From Candidatus Sabulitectum sp. (GTDB taxonomy: Bacteria > Fermentibacterota > Fermentibacteria > Fermentibacterales > JCC-6): DNA of 15,368 bases. The position numbers and the translations under genes are program-made. Shown here one piece after another: positions 15,033 through 15,368 of this stretch; position 1 is the first letter of the stretch, and every line of letters begins with the position of its first letter. The DNA lies in the NCBI GenBank assembly GCA_029940175.1, contig JAOZRM010000058.1:1-15368 (forward strand). Direction: 5' to 3'. The notes under the pieces are model-generated. The model searched no databases. It was given only the letters and a program-made list of their open reading frames with translations, and was not told where the DNA came from.

Positions 15033-15365
15033 CTATTCCCCGGTAATTACGAGAAGTGTTTGGAGATCAGAATCGCAGAAATAAATATCAACCTGGCTTC
15101 CATTAAAAACGTTTTCTGATAATTCACCAGTGAAGGCCTCTGCAACCGTAATGTACTCTGGATCAGTATCAAGTCCTGCTCGTGTGATCATGTAAAATTC
15201 AAATACTTCTCCGGTCTTCGAAAGCAGCACTGATTTTTCGTTACCGTCATAAAACCCGGAAGCAACAAGATATTCTCCCAATCGAACTGCTTCATCACTG
15301 GTAACACCTGAAAGGTAGAAAAGCTGACCTCCGTTGAATTCAAGTGCAGCAATTACTTGAAGCGT
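15033..15365 (-). pseudogene. Acidic protein with missing or broken 5' end, unknown family
   Basis: The open frame on the minus strand runs from 15365 down to a stop at 15033 (about 110 codons). The first possible start codon is a TTG at 15281 (82 residues) with no ribosome-binding site. The sequence upstream of that TTG still reads like protein: FNGGQLFYLSGVTSDEAVRL runs without a break into GEYLVASGFYDGN. Its Val-Thr-x-x-Glu-Ala...Leu-Gly-x-Tyr-Leu style recalls repeats seen in uncharacterised secreted proteins. An in-frame TAA occupies 15366-15368, the last bases of the window. Either the real start was lost through a frameshift or nonsense change, or the base calls at the edge are wrong, or translation starts at a rare codon. 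I label it pseudogene for this reason; an intact gene with a sequencing error is equally possible. Confidence 0.4.
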
Positions 15366-15368
15366 TTA

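Overview
The window reads as a moderate-GC chromosomal segment from a diderm (Gram-negative type) bacterium. Two things suggest this: a secreted small beta-barrel-like protein ending in Phe (the usual outer-membrane assembly signal), and a tungstate-binding protein made as a lipoprotein. Shine-Dalgarno sites are strong (AGGAGG type), and several genes appear to start with TTG. The lineage cannot be assigned from the sequence alone. I see no tRNA, rRNA, CRISPR array, transposase or prophage gene.

Layout. 158-1662 (minus): a slipin/SPFH membrane protein followed by a small outer-membrane-like protein. 1854-2303 (plus): a secreted or membrane DUF5684-type protein with a clear intrinsic terminator at 2315-2349. 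2350-2688: a gene-free leader with several dyads. 2689-6120 (plus): a two-gene sensory operon, a FIST-domain protein and a soluble PAS-PAS-histidine kinase-receiver hybrid. 6138-6605 (minus): a YaiI/UPF0178 protein. 6816-9477 (minus): tupA-tupB-tupC, a tungstate ABC importer. 9634-14649 (plus): a four-gene xanthine dehydrogenase operon, xdhA ([2Fe-2S]/FAD subunit), xdhB (molybdopterin subunit), a small Mpv17-like membrane protein and xdhC (cofactor-insertion chaperone). 14650-15365 (minus): a small membrane protein, and an acidic protein whose 5' end is missing or broken.

How they fit together. The centre of interest is 6816-14649. A group 6 oxyanion importer diverges from a molybdenum/tungsten hydroxylase and its maturation factor across about 155 bases. 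TupABC would bring in tungstate (possibly molybdate). XdhC would load the finished cofactor into XdhB. XdhB would oxidise hypoxanthine/xanthine, and XdhA would pass the electrons through two [2Fe-2S] clusters and FAD to NAD+. XdhB keeps every purine-site residue of bovine xanthine oxidoreductase that I could check, most at identical spacing, so it is probably a genuine purine hydroxylase. A good tupA promoter contains a sequence close to one half of a ModE molybdate-repressor box, which suggests metal-responsive control. The most unusual component is the Mpv17-like membrane protein, whose start and stop codons overlap those of xdhB and xdhC. This implies co-translation with the enzyme, and I know of no assigned role for such a protein in this pathway.
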